From: Rickettsia typhi
Lineage (GTDB): Bacteria; Pseudomonadota; Alphaproteobacteria; Rickettsiales; UBA1997
Direction: 5' to 3'
NCBI GenBank assembly: GCA_945865905.1
Contig: CAMBFC010000005.1
Coordinates: 1-64,000, forward strand
DNA: 64,000 nucleotides
Positions 37,050 to 45,808 of the stretch are shown in pieces. Position 1 is the stretch's first letter. Each line of letters starts with the position of its first letter. The position numbers were made by a program, and so were the translations under genes. The notes under the pieces are model-generated. The model was not told the origin of the DNA. It searched no databases and saw only the letters and a program-made list of their open reading frames with translations.

Positions 37050-37328
37050 TTAATTCTTTTTAGCGGTAGATTTTTTAGCTTTGCTAGTTTTTGCTACATC
37101 AGCTTTAGCTGCGGCACAGCCATTTTTAGCGCCACAATTGCAAGATTCTACTTTTTTAGCTTCATCTTTAGAAGCGGCACATTTGTGAGAATCTTCCATA
37201 GCCTTGCCTTTACAGCTATTTTTTCCACCACATTTGTGAGAATCTTTTCCGCTTAACATAGAGCAAGAAGAAAGAAGGCCTAAACTTGCAACGGCAGCCA
37301 CCATTGATTTAATAAATTTTTTGTTCAT
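37050..37328 (-). CDS. Cys-rich lipoprotein-like RiPP precursor (BufA/HvfA-like)
   Basis: A 92-residue peptide with a signal sequence and a lipobox (LSSC, Cys22). The mature part has six cysteines (33, 39, 50, 63, 65, 71) in repeated motifs: DSHKC occurs twice (29-33, 46-50) and CGxKNxC twice (33-39, 65-71). The last 20 residues are Lys/Ala/Ser-rich. It is the first gene of a three-gene minus-strand unit with a DUF692 MNIO enzyme and a DUF2063 partner, the arrangement known for bufferins and HvfABC, where modified cysteines bind copper. It differs from the classic EGKCG precursors. It is divergent from kbl over 118 bp. Confidence 0.85.
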   Translation of the reverse strand: MNKKFIKSMVAAVASLGLLSSCSMLSGKDSHKCGGKNSCKGKAMEDSHKCAASKDEAKKVESCNCGAKNGCAAAKADVAKTSKAKKSTAKKN

Positions 37329-37446
37329 AATTGTTCTGTTTTTAATGATTAATTTTAGTTTGCAATGCTTTTTATAGCGTCGATCAACTTATGCTCTGTT
37401 GCAATAAAGTCAATTTTATTTTTTTAACAATATATTTTTTAACACA

Positions 37447-38649
37447 ATGATTCAGCAAAATTTTCTAAATGATATTACAAAAGAATTAGAGTCTCTCAAA
37501 GAAAATGCTCTTTATAAAAATGAATATCAAATTATTAGCGCTCAATCTTCAGATATCGATATTACCATTAATGACACAAAAAAACGAGTTTTAAATTTTT
37601 GCGCTAACAATTATTTGGGATTAGCAAATAACAATAATTTAGTTGAGGTTGCTAAAAAATCTCTCGATAAATATGGTCTTGGCACCGCTTCTGTGCGTTT
37701 TATTTGCGGCACTTTTGATCTTCATAAAATATTTGAAAAAAAGTTGGCTGAATTTCTTGGATTTGAAGATGTTATAACTTATTCGTCATGCTTTACTGCT
37801 AATGGCGGCTTGTTTTCAGCTCTGTTAGATGAAAATGACGCAATTATTTCTGCTGATTTAAATCACGCAAGTTTAATTGATGGAATTAGACTGTGCAAAG
37901 CTGCGCGCCATTTTTATAAATTTGATGATATGGCAGATTTAGAGAAAAAATTAAAAGCCGCACAAAATTCTAAAAATCGATTGATTGTTACCGATGGCGT
38001 ATTTTCAATGGATGGTGATATTGCTAAATTAAAAGAAATTTGTGATTTAGCTGATAAATACAATGCGATGGTTTTAGTTGATGACTCGCACGCAACTGGA
38101 TTTATTGGTGCCAATGGTCGTGGAACATTAGAAATGTGCGGAGTTGAAGGTAGAGTTGATATTTTAACCAGCACCATCGGAAAGGCTTTAGGTGGATCTG
38201 GTGGTGGTTTTATCGCTTCTAAAAAAGAAATCGTTGATAAGTTGCGCAATAAAAGTCGCCCATATCTTTTTTCTAATAATGTGCTGCCAATGGTTGCGGC
38301 CGTTGGAATTGAAATAATCGAAATGCTTAAGCAATCAAAAAACTTAATTAAAAAATTAGCCGATAATACTGCTTATTTTAGAGAAAAAATGGTTGATGCT
38401 GGTTTTGATATTAGAGCTGGCGTGCATCCAGTAGTGCCAGTGATGTTTGGGGATGCTGTGCTTGCGGCCAAGGTTGCAAAAATGATGATTGAAGAAGAGG
38501 GTATTTATGTTGTCGCTTTTTCTTTTCCTGTAGTGCCAAAAAATGAAGCGCGAATTCGTGTGCAAATTTCTGCTGCTCATGATAGAGAGCATTTAGATCG
38601 GGCTATCGCTGCATTTATTAAAGTTGGAAAGAAATTAAAATTAATTTAA
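37447..38649 (+). CDS. kbl: Glycine C-acetyltransferase (2-amino-3-ketobutyrate CoA ligase)
   Basis: A PLP enzyme of the alpha-oxoamine synthase family, 400 residues, which converts 2-amino-3-ketobutyrate and CoA to glycine and acetyl-CoA in threonine breakdown. The PLP lysine is in TSTIGKALGGSGGG (Lys246); FCANNYLGLANN and DDSHATGFIG are diagnostic. Close relatives BioF and HemA share the fold, but the N-terminal LKENALYKNE and the YLFSNNVLPMV segment favour Kbl. The usual partner tdh is not adjacent. It is divergent from the bufferin-like cassette. Confidence 0.9.
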   Translation: MIQQNFLNDITKELESLKENALYKNEYQIISAQSSDIDITINDTKKRVLNFCANNYLGLANNNNLVEVAKKSLDKYGLGTASVRFICGTFDLHKIFEKKLAEFLGFEDVITYSSCFTANGGLFSALLDENDAIISADLNHASLIDGIRLCKAARHFYKFDDMADLEKKLKAAQNSKNRLIVTDGVFSMDGDIAKLKEICDLADKYNAMVLVDDSHATGFIGANGRGTLEMCGVEGRVDILTSTIGKALGGSGGGFIASKKEIVDKLRNKSRPYLFSNNVLPMVAAVGIEIIEMLKQSKNLIKKLADNTAYFREKMVDAGFDIRAGVHPVVPVMFGDAVLAAKVAKMMIEEEGIYVVAFSFPVVPKNEARIRVQISAAHDREHLDRAIAAFIKVGKKLKLI

Positions 38650-38661
38650 ATAACAAAGCCT

Positions 38662-39060
38662 ATGTATAGCAATAGAAAAAATAACTCTCACAGTCACGAT
38701 CGTCGCGATAATAATCGTCATGAAAAACATGATTCTTCTTCTTTGGCGCCAACAAAAAAATATAGCAAAAGTATGATTTTATTAAAATCTACAGTATTTG
38801 CGCTTTTTATAGTTTTAGTGTTTTCGATAGCGGCGTTTGAAATTGTGCGTCATAATAAAGAATCGCAAAATACTATAGTATCAAAATGCCCAGAGGTGGC
38901 AAAAATAAATATTGCACATGGCATTGATTTTATCAAAGAAGATGGTGGAGTTATAATGGTTTTAACTAAGATTTTTGATGGGAAGCAAGAGTTAGTAAGG
39001 ATTGACCCTGAATGCGGCAAAGAGCTAAGTCGGATTAAGTTTTTTGTTAATCAGAACTAA
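38662..39060 (+). CDS. Membrane-anchored protein with His/Asn-rich N-terminus
   Basis: A 132-residue protein: a hydrophilic N-terminus rich in His, Asn, Arg and Ser (about 1-34), one membrane helix (about 38-62), and a small extracytoplasmic domain (FDGKQELVRIDPECGKELSRI). The C-terminal motif resembles small alphaproteobacterial proteins of unknown function that bear a [IV]xxxxDG..ELxRIDPxxGxELxRI pattern, but I cannot name the family. It lies 12 bp after kbl and converges with the cco operon. The His-rich tail might bind metal, which is speculative. Confidence 0.7.
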   Translation: MYSNRKNNSHSHDRRDNNRHEKHDSSSLAPTKKYSKSMILLKSTVFALFIVLVFSIAAFEIVRHNKESQNTIVSKCPEVAKINIAHGIDFIKEDGGVIMVLTKIFDGKQELVRIDPECGKELSRIKFFVNQN

Positions 39061-39124
39061 TCTTGTTTGAGGCCGATCTACTATAATCTTTTAGTGCTTT
39101 TGGATGCAATATTTATCCCTTATT

Positions 39125-39271
39125 CTACCTATCATCATCTAAAGGGATTTTTGCTGATTCTTCAAACTTCTTCTTATTTTTTTTATTAAAAGCATAAAAA
39201 ATGGCGTAACAAAATGTTGTGAAAAAAAATATTGTAGCAATTGTAGCTGCATTATTGATGATGAAGTTCAT
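39125..39271 (-). CDS. ccoQ: Cbb3-type cytochrome oxidase subunit CcoQ/FixQ
   Basis: A 48-residue gene. It encodes one membrane helix (about 8-29) followed by a basic and acidic tail (NKKNKKKFEESAKIPLDDD), the layout of CcoQ, which stabilises the cbb3 oxidase. The ATG overlaps the ccoO stop as TAATG at 39269-39273, so translation is coupled. The Tyr/Phe-Ala-Phe-Asn-Lys-Lys turn after the helix is like FixQ proteins. There is no ccoP after it: the next gene is convergent. Confidence 0.8.
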   Translation of the reverse strand: MNFIINNAATIATIFFFTTFCYAIFYAFNKKNKKKFEESAKIPLDDDR

Positions 39272-39999
39272 TATTTTTTCTCTTTTATTGCGGGCTCATA
39301 TTTTGAAAAATCAACTAAAGATCCAAGCATTTGCAGATAAGCAACTAAAGCGTCCATTTCAGAAACGCGATCAGGGTTACCATCAAAATCATGGATGTTT
39401 ATTTTTTTGCCGTATCTTTTTTCTAATCCAGAAGTATCGCGATCATTTGATGCTTGTAATACGGCATCACTGACGGCGTTTTGTTCCATCTCATCAGTAT
39501 ATGGCGTGCCAAGTTTGCGCAATACAGCAATATCATCTTGTAGACCAGAAATATCAGCATCTCTTTCAACTAAAAATTTATAACCAGGCATGATTGATTG
39601 TGGCACAACTGAACGCGGATTTACCAAATGCATCACATGCCACTGATCAGAATATTTGCCACCGATGCGCGCTAGATCTGGCCCCGTGCGTTTTGAGCCC
39701 CATTGAAAAGGAAAATCATACATGCTTTCAGCCGCAAGTGAGTAGTGGCCATAGCGCTCAACTTCATCACGCAAAACACGAACTTGTTGTGAATGGCAGC
39801 CATAACAACCTTCGCGCTTATAGATTTTTGATCCTGCAAGCTCAAGCGGGGTATAGGGCCGCATGCCTTCAACTTTTTCGATTGTGGTTTCAATACGAAA
39901 AAGTGGGGTTATTTCAATTATTCCTCCGATTGAAATAACAATCACGGTTAGTATTAAAAGTAATATCGAGCTTTTCTCGATTTTATCGTGTTTAAACAT
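39271..39999 (-). CDS. ccoO: Cbb3-type cytochrome oxidase subunit II
   Basis: The membrane-anchored mono-heme c subunit of cytochrome cbb3 oxidase, 242 residues from the ATG at 39999 (an upstream ATG at 40029 would overlap ccoN). It has one N-terminal helix (about 9-29) and the c-type heme site CYGCH followed by SQQVR. The axial Met lies in the IMPGYKF segment. Blocks such as [18 protein letters not shown] and [17 protein letters not shown] [16 protein letters not shown] are typical of CcoO. It follows ccoN by 13 bases. Confidence 0.95.
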   Translation of the reverse strand: MFKHDKIEKSSILLLILTVIVISIGGIIEITPLFRIETTIEKVEGMRPYTPLELAGSKIYKREGCYGCHSQQVRVLRDEVERYGHYSLAAESMYDFPFQWGSKRTGPDLARIGGKYSDQWHVMHLVNPRSVVPQSIMPGYKFLVERDADISGLQDDIAVLRKLGTPYTDEMEQNAVSDAVLQASNDRDTSGLEKRYGKKINIHDFDGNPDRVSEMDALVAYLQMLGSLVDFSKYEPAIKEKK

Positions 40000-40012
40000 A
40001 ATAAAACTTTGC

Positions 40013-41440
40013 TTATTTTGCTTGCGCAATAGGTGCGTAGCGAATTGTTTTGTAAAAATTATAAGCCATTAAACAGGCTCCGATAAGAAAAAATATTCCA
40101 CCAAGTGCTCTAGTAAAATAAAGTGGATGCGTTGCAACAACTGTTTCAATGAATGAATATTGTAAAAATCCCATATCATCATAAGCGCGCCACATTAGGC
40201 CCTGCATAATGCCAGAGATCCACATTGCGGTAATGTAGAGAACGATACCGATTGAGGCGAGCCAAAAATGCACACTAACCCACTTGATTGAGTATAGATC
40301 TTTTTTATTCCACAAGATTGGTACCATGTGATAAAGGGCGCCAAAGCTGATCATTGCAACCCAGCCAAGAGCGCCAGAATGCACATGGCCGATTGTCCAA
40401 TCAGTGTAATGAGATAGCGAGTTAACGGATTTTATCGCCATTAATGGGCCTTCAAAAGTGCTCATGCCATAAAAAGCGACGGCAGTGATTAAAAAACGCA
40501 ACACCGGATCTTCGCGCAATTTGTGCCATGCGCCAGAGAGAGTCATTATACCGTTGATCATGCCGCCCCAAGATGGCATCCACAGCATGATTGAGAATGT
40601 CATGCCAAGAGTTTGCACCCAATCAGGCAGAGAAGTATAATGCAAGTGATGTGGGCCTGCCCAAATATAAATAAAAATCAAAGACCAAAAATGTAAAATT
40701 GAAAGACGATAAGAATAAACTGGGCGACCAGCTCTTTTAGGAATATAATAATATAAAATTCCGATAAATCCGGCAGTAAGAAAAAATCCAACCGCATTAT
40801 GACCATACCACCATTGGATCATCGCACTTTGTACGCCACCAAATAATGAATAACTATAACCAGAATCGATACGCAATGGAATCGCTAAATTATTAACAAT
40901 ATGCAAGATTGCAACCGTAACAATAAAAGCCAAAAAGAACCAGTTGGCCACATAAATATGGGGCTCTTGACGATTTTTTAATGTTAGAATAAAAACAAAA
41001 AAGTAACAAACCCAAACTATGGTTAGCCATAAATCAGCATACCATTCTGGTTCAGCATATTCTTTGGCTTGTGTAACGCCATTAAGATAGCCAATCGCGG
41101 CCATAACAATAAATAATTGATAGCCCCAAAAAATAAATTTAAGTAAAGAATCGCGGCCCCAAAGTCTTGTTTGACAAGTGCGCTGCACCACAAAAAAACT
41201 TGTAGCAAAAAGAACATTTCCACCAAAGGCAAAAATAACTGCAGAAGTGTGCAGAGGGCGCAATCTGCCAAAGCTTAGCCATTCAATATCAAAATTTAAA
41301 AGTGGAAAAGTTAGTTGCGAGGCAATGAGAACACCAACCGCAAATCCGACGATTCCCCAAAAAGTGGAAGCTAATGTGAATAGTTTGATTATATCGTAGT
41401 TATAATCGACTGAAGCTTTAGATATATGGTTTGAGGCCAT
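40013..41440 (-). CDS. ccoN: Cbb3-type cytochrome oxidase subunit I
   Basis: The catalytic heme-copper subunit, 475 residues with about 12 helices, which reduces oxygen to water at high affinity. Heme and copper ligands are seen in [39 protein letters not shown] and [11 protein letters not shown]. It starts the ccoNOQ unit three bases after the SafE-like gene. A cbb3 oxidase suits micro-oxic life. I recall that Candidatus Midichloria carries cbb3 genes while Rickettsia mostly does not, a small taxonomic hint. Confidence 0.97.
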   Translation of the reverse strand: MASNHISKASVDYNYDIIKLFTLASTFWGIVGFAVGVLIASQLTFPLLNFDIEWLSFGRLRPLHTSAVIFAFGGNVLFATSFFVVQRTCQTRLWGRDSLLKFIFWGYQLFIVMAAIGYLNGVTQAKEYAEPEWYADLWLTIVWVCYFFVFILTLKNRQEPHIYVANWFFLAFIVTVAILHIVNNLAIPLRIDSGYSYSLFGGVQSAMIQWWYGHNAVGFFLTAGFIGILYYYIPKRAGRPVYSYRLSILHFWSLIFIYIWAGPHHLHYTSLPDWVQTLGMTFSIMLWMPSWGGMINGIMTLSGAWHKLREDPVLRFLITAVAFYGMSTFEGPLMAIKSVNSLSHYTDWTIGHVHSGALGWVAMISFGALYHMVPILWNKKDLYSIKWVSVHFWLASIGIVLYITAMWISGIMQGLMWRAYDDMGFLQYSFIETVVATHPLYFTRALGGIFFLIGACLMAYNFYKTIRYAPIAQAK

Positions 41441-41442
41441 TG

Positions 41443-42144
41443 TTATTTTATAATTAGTTCGAGACCCATAACGCCAAGCGCTATGGCATTAATTAAAATT
41501 ATTGTTTTAGAAATCAACTTGAAATTAATGAGTTTCAAGAAAAAATATCCTCCAGAAGCGGTAAGAAAGAGAGCCGGAAAAGTCATGATTCCGAATAAAA
41601 ACATTCCTAACGCTGCAAACATTGGATTGGCGATTGATGCCGAAAGAGCAAATGCCCCATAAAGCAAACCGCAGGGAATAAATCCTAAAATTATTCCCAA
41701 TAAAAATCCATTAAAACCATATGGATTTTGAAAAAGTTTTTTTAATATTGACGGATTTTTAATTTTTGGCAAGTTAAATGGCAATTTAAAGGTAAATTTA
41801 AATATTTTTTTGCCAAAAAGGTTTTTTAAGAAAAATGCAGAGGCGAATAAAAGCAACATTCCGCTTATGATATTAAATCCATTAATTTCTTTAACATTTT
41901 TAGTAATTAAAGAACAAAAAAATCCAATAAATATATAAGTAGTGATTCTTCCGCAATGATAAGGCAATAAAGCCATGCTGCGCAATTTTTCAAAACGCGA
42001 AAAATGGGATAGAGAAATATTTTGTAGGCGATTTGAAACTTGGGTTAGCACAAAGGGGCCGCACATTGCGCCGCAATGAGTAAAGCCACCAAAAAAACCG
42101 AGATTGATCAATGATATTAAAATAGTCAAATTATAGCTTTGCAT
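41443..42144 (-). CDS. SafE/TauE-family membrane protein (COG2836 type)
   Basis: A 233-residue polytopic protein with about six helices. The N-terminal [20 protein letters not shown] carries the HCxxMCGP motif of COG2836-type proteins, and the [19 protein letters not shown] segment is the second typical loop. Members of this type are often encoded with cbb3 oxidase assembly genes and have been proposed to handle copper or sulfur compounds. Here it is directly upstream of ccoN with a two-base gap, which supports a role in oxidase metal supply. Function is inferred. Confidence 0.85.
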   Translation of the reverse strand: MQSYNLTILISLINLGFFGGFTHCGAMCGPFVLTQVSNRLQNISLSHFSRFEKLRSMALLPYHCGRITTYIFIGFFCSLITKNVKEINGFNIISGMLLLFASAFFLKNLFGKKIFKFTFKLPFNLPKIKNPSILKKLFQNPYGFNGFLLGIILGFIPCGLLYGAFALSASIANPMFAALGMFLFGIMTFPALFLTASGGYFFLKLINFKLISKTIILINAIALGVMGLELIIK

Positions 42145-42208
42145 TTTTTCAAATGTTTGTTTAGTCTTACTCGCAGGTGTCTTTGTTATAAATATTCATT
42201 AAATAATC

Positions 42209-43702
42209 ATGAAAATAAATTTTTCTAATCCTATATCATTTTCTGCTCTTAAAAATTCTGTACCAGTTTTAATTTTAACTGAAGAAGAAGTAAAGAAATC
42301 AACTTTTTCACCAGTTAAATTTGCTAAAGAACAATTTGATTTTACTGGAAAAAACGGCATGCATTTGGTTTCGTTTGAAGGTGGAGTCATTGCTGTTATT
42401 GGAATTGGCGAAGAAAAAAAATTAGATGCAAATTCTTTACAAAAAACTGGAGCAAAAATTGTTTCATTTTTAAATGCTTCTAAAATAAAAGATGCAACAT
42501 TATTTTTTGGATTTGAAATTGATGCAAGCGGCAAAGTTAAGCCAAAAGGAAAAAATATTGAAAATCACTGCAATTTAGCTTTTGGAGCGGTTTTGCAAAG
42601 CTATCGTTTTAACAAATATTTTGAAAAAAGAAAAAAAGATAAAGAACTAAAAATCGCCGCCATTAGCGTTGCCACAAGTGATTTAATTTCAGTAAAAAAA
42701 GAATTTTCTGAGTTAGAAATTTTAGCAAAAAATATTTTCTTCGTTCGTGATTTGGTCTCTGAACCATCTAATATATTGAATCCAGAAAGCTACGCAGAAA
42801 TTTGCAAAACTCTAAAAAAAGATGGATTAGAAGTTGAAGTACTTGGTGAAAAAGAAATGACAAAGCTGGGAATGGGCTCGCTTCTTGGTGTGGGACAGGG
42901 TAGTGATAAAGAATCGCAATTAGTTATATTAAAATGGAATGGCTTAAAAAACTCTAAAGAGCAGCCAATCGCCTTTGTTGGCAAGGGTGTAACTTTTGAT
43001 ACTGGTGGAATTTCAATCAAGCCAGCAAATAATATGGAAGACATGAAAACCGATATGGCTGGCTCGGCTGTAGTGGTGGGATTGCTTCGTAACTTGGCGC
43101 AACGCAAAGCAAAAGTTAATGCGATTGGCGTTATTGGCATTGTAGAAAATATGCCTTCAGGCACGGCGCAACGCCCCGGAGATGTGGTTCGCTCAATGTC
43201 GGGACAAACTATTGAAATTATCAATACTGATGCAGAAGGCCGTCTGGTGCTGGCTGATGCGCTTCACTATACTAATACAAAATTTAAGCCAAAATTTATT
43301 ATCGATCTTGCAACCTTAACTGGAGCCATTGTAGTGGCTTTGGCCGATGTTCATGCTGGGTTATTTTCTAACGATGATAATTTATCTGTGCAGCTTGAAA
43401 AAGCTGGAAAAGCCTCAGGTGAAACGGTTTGGAGACTTCCTCTTGGTGAAGAATATGACGAAATGATCAATTCTGATATTGCTGATATGAGAAATACTGG
43501 CTCAGGAAGAGGCGCTGGAAGCACTACAGCTGCACAGTTTCTAAAAAGATTCGTTGGTGATACAAAATGGGCACATCTTGATATTGCTGGTGTGGCTTGG
43601 AAAGGCAAGGGCGATCCTTTGGCAGTTAAGGGCGCAACAGGATATGGTTTGCGTTTGCTAAATCAGTTGGTAAAAGAATTTTATGAAAAAAAAATTAACT
43701 AA
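42209..43702 (+). CDS. pepA: Leucyl aminopeptidase (M17)
   Basis: A two-metal aminopeptidase that trims N-terminal residues from peptides; the E. coli homologue also binds DNA. The C-terminal catalytic domain has VGKGVTFDTGGISIKP (metal Lys/Asp) and the signature NTDAEGRLVLADAL; other ligands are in MKTDMAGSA. Length 497 matches the family. It is divergent from the SafE-like gene over 64 bp. An orphan gene begins three bases after its stop and is likely co-transcribed. Confidence 0.96.
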   Translation: MKINFSNPISFSALKNSVPVLILTEEEVKKSTFSPVKFAKEQFDFTGKNGMHLVSFEGGVIAVIGIGEEKKLDANSLQKTGAKIVSFLNASKIKDATLFFGFEIDASGKVKPKGKNIENHCNLAFGAVLQSYRFNKYFEKRKKDKELKIAAISVATSDLISVKKEFSELEILAKNIFFVRDLVSEPSNILNPESYAEICKTLKKDGLEVEVLGEKEMTKLGMGSLLGVGQGSDKESQLVILKWNGLKNSKEQPIAFVGKGVTFDTGGISIKPANNMEDMKTDMAGSAVVVGLLRNLAQRKAKVNAIGVIGIVENMPSGTAQRPGDVVRSMSGQTIEIINTDAEGRLVLADALHYTNTKFKPKFIIDLATLTGAIVVALADVHAGLFSNDDNLSVQLEKAGKASGETVWRLPLGEEYDEMINSDIADMRNTGSGRGAGSTTAAQFLKRFVGDTKWAHLDIAGVAWKGKGDPLAVKGATGYGLRLLNQLVKEFYEKKIN

Positions 43703-43705
43703 AAT

Positions 43706-44758
43706 ATGCCTCCTAAAAAAACTATCGTTATAAGTGCACCTATTAATCCTATAAAACTTGCAACCAGCAAAGGCAGCAAAGGTTTTAGAATAAGTTCTCC
43801 TACTGATCTTAGATGGCAACCTTCCACGCCAATGCGCGATGTGATGTCTAGGGCTCAAAATATTAATCCAGAAAATAGAATAAAAAACAAATTTGTCGAT
43901 CTACTTATTGCTAAATATGAATCTAATCAATCTCGTCAAGCAATAGCTCAACCCGTTAAAAATATAGAAGTTGTTACAAGTACAATTGAGTTAAAGCCTC
44001 GTATTTCTAAACCTGTTGATAGAAGTTTGATTAGTAGAGTTGCTCAAACAATAGGATTAAGAAAAAAGCTTGATAAGAATGATATCGGTGCTCCTATGCT
44101 TCAGCCATTGAATTTTCAATTGAATGCCAGTAAAGAACTAAAGGCGATGATGGTCAACGCTACAACAATTGCTACTAATAACAAGTTAACTACTATAGGA
44201 TTATCTCGTATTAATGAGGAGATGGAGCAATATAAAGGTAAAGGATCGAATAACATAGATGTTTCTGATGTTTCTTCTGAAGAAAATTGGTCAATTAGTT
44301 CTGACTCTAGTTTCTCAAATAAATACAGAACCCCTAAAGAAAGCAATAGAAAGGATGAATATATTTTTGTCGGATCAACCATCAAAAAATTTTCTCCTGT
44401 TATTGCGGGGCCTTATCCAGCTACAACGGAAAGACTCTTAACTAGAGTCTCTGTGGCAAAAACTCCTATACAACAACCAGTATTTGAACAAGAAAAAAGG
44501 CTTCAAAAACCTATAATCCCATTAAAGCCACTAAATCTTCTTGCTAAATCATCGCATCCTCTTCGGCCTACACAAAATAATTCTTTGCCAGAAATTACTG
44601 GCGTAAAAATAGCTTTAACTCCAGCTCCCTCATCTATTTCCCGTAGAGAGATACCGCAAACTCCCAGTACACTTACTCGAAGTAGAATCATAAAGGGCGT
44701 AGCGGTCGCATCCACAACTTCTCTTATCCAAAGCAATGAAAAAAGCAGGAATCTTTAA
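43706..44758 (+). CDS. Orphan 350-residue basic, low-complexity protein
   Basis: I do not recognise this protein. It has no signal peptide or membrane helix, is rich in Pro, Ser, Thr, Lys and Arg, has no cysteine, and looks largely disordered except for a short helical part (about 120-180). An acidic Ser-rich stretch (DVSDVSSEENWSISSDSS) sits near 185-203, and several Pro-Leu and Lys-Pro segments follow. Such a layout recalls secreted effectors of intracellular bacteria, but there is no direct evidence. It follows pepA after three bases. Confidence 0.65.
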   Translation: MPPKKTIVISAPINPIKLATSKGSKGFRISSPTDLRWQPSTPMRDVMSRAQNINPENRIKNKFVDLLIAKYESNQSRQAIAQPVKNIEVVTSTIELKPRISKPVDRSLISRVAQTIGLRKKLDKNDIGAPMLQPLNFQLNASKELKAMMVNATTIATNNKLTTIGLSRINEEMEQYKGKGSNNIDVSDVSSEENWSISSDSSFSNKYRTPKESNRKDEYIFVGSTIKKFSPVIAGPYPATTERLLTRVSVAKTPIQQPVFEQEKRLQKPIIPLKPLNLLAKSSHPLRPTQNNSLPEITGVKIALTPAPSSISRREIPQTPSTLTRSRIIKGVAVASTTSLIQSNEKSRNL

Positions 44759-44857
44759 TATTTCTATTGACATTTGACTGCAAAAGATATGAAATTTCGC
44801 GCTCTTCTTTTTTGATATCTCTATTTTATCAAAATTTTTGATTGATCTCTTTAGTGA

Positions 44858-44933
44858 GAGCACGTAGCTCAGTCGGTAGAGCACCTGACTTTTAATCAGG
44901 TTGTCGATGGTTCGATTCCATCCGTGCTCACCA
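44858..44933 (+). tRNA. tRNA-Lys (anticodon TTT), CCA encoded
   Basis: A complete cloverleaf: acceptor GAGCACG (44858-44864) pairs with CGTGCTC (44923-44929), discriminator A at 44930, and an encoded CCA at 44931-44933. The D arm contains AGCTCAGTCGGTAGAGC, the anticodon stem is CCTGA/TCAGG around CTTTTAA (anticodon TTT), and the T arm has GGTTCGATTCC. A terminator hairpin overlaps its 3' end. Confidence 0.97.
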
Positions 44934-44959
44934 ATCCTCAAGCGGGTTGGTGAGTTTTT
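44927..44959 (+). terminator. Intrinsic terminator overlapping the tRNA-Lys 3' end
   Basis: CTCACCAATCC (44927-44937) pairs with GGGTTGGTGAG (44944-44954, one G-U pair) around a six-base loop, followed by TTTTT at 44955-44959. The 5' half of the stem includes the last acceptor bases, the discriminator and the CCA of the tRNA, so terminator and tRNA folds are mutually exclusive. Confidence 0.8.
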
Positions 44960-45044
44960 CATTTCTCCGCATATTCATCCATATTGAAAGTTACATAAAT
45001 CAGCTTAAGATTCTTACCTATTTTTAACTATTATAAGGTTTTTG

Positions 45045-45785
45045 ATGAATGGCAAAATTGCAATTATAATCCCTGCTCGCCTAGCTTCGACAAGGCTTCC
45101 CAATAAACCATTGGCTGATATTTTAGGCAAAAGCATGATTCAGCGCGTTTATGAAAAAGCCGTTGAAGCTGATCTGGGGCCAGTTTATATTGCTTGCGAT
45201 GGCGATGAGATTGCTAATAATGTTAGCAGTTTTGGTGGAAATTTTATTATTACCAATCCCGATTTACCATCAGGAACAGATAGAATCTATGCAGCTTCAC
45301 AAGCTATTGTGCAAAAATTTGATTTAATAATAAATCTGCAAGGTGATCTGCCAAATATTGATCCCAAGGTGATTCGTGCAGCTGCTGAAGCTGCTTTAAA
45401 GCATGATTGCGATATTGCAACCGTTGCCTCAAAAATAAAAAATCGTACTGAAATTGCCAATCCAAATGTAGTAAAAATTGCCGTTGCTTTTGCTGCCGAT
45501 AATTGTGGCAACGCCCTTTATTTTTCGCGCTCGGCGATCCCTTATAGCAAAGAAAATAGCGGCGATTATTTTCATCATATTGGCATTTATGCTTATAAAA
45601 CTAAGGCTTTAGAGCGATTTGTTAGCCTAAAACCATCTGCATTAGAGCAGCGCGAAAGCTTGGAACAGCTGCGCGCGCTTGAAAATGGTATGAAAATTAT
45701 CGTAAAACTTGTTGACGCGCACCCGCTTTCTGTGGATACTCAAGATGATTTAGAAGTTGTAACTAAAATAATTGCTAGCGAATAG
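45045..45785 (+). CDS. kdsB: 3-deoxy-manno-octulosonate cytidylyltransferase (CMP-KDO synthetase)
   Basis: Activates KDO with CTP for attachment to lipid A. The N-terminal IIPARLASTRLPNKPLADILGKSMIQ is the nucleotidyltransferase signature (in parts: IIPARLASTRLPNKPL), with NLQGDLPNIDP (CTP/Mg loop) and the FHHIGIYAYKT block that is typical of KdsB. I start at the ATG at 45045, six bases after an AAGG ribosome site; a TTG just upstream at 45042 is the alternative. Length 246 residues. It confirms KDO-containing LPS. Confidence 0.95.
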   Translation: MNGKIAIIIPARLASTRLPNKPLADILGKSMIQRVYEKAVEADLGPVYIACDGDEIANNVSSFGGNFIITNPDLPSGTDRIYAASQAIVQKFDLIINLQGDLPNIDPKVIRAAAEAALKHDCDIATVASKIKNRTEIANPNVVKIAVAFAADNCGNALYFSRSAIPYSKENSGDYFHHIGIYAYKTKALERFVSLKPSALEQRESLEQLRALENGMKIIVKLVDAHPLSVDTQDDLEVVTKIIASE

Positions 45786-45808
45786 ATTTTTTTTAAGTTC
45801 AAAAATAC

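Noticed and set aside
37050..37328. Cys-rich peptide as a plain metallothionein
   Set aside because: Possible in isolation, but a signal peptide with lipobox and direct linkage to DUF692 and DUF2063 genes fit a RiPP precursor better.
42790..43224. Minus-strand open frame of 144 codons inside pepA
   Set aside because: It is the antisense shadow of the conserved catalytic part of pepA; low-complexity product with no domain.
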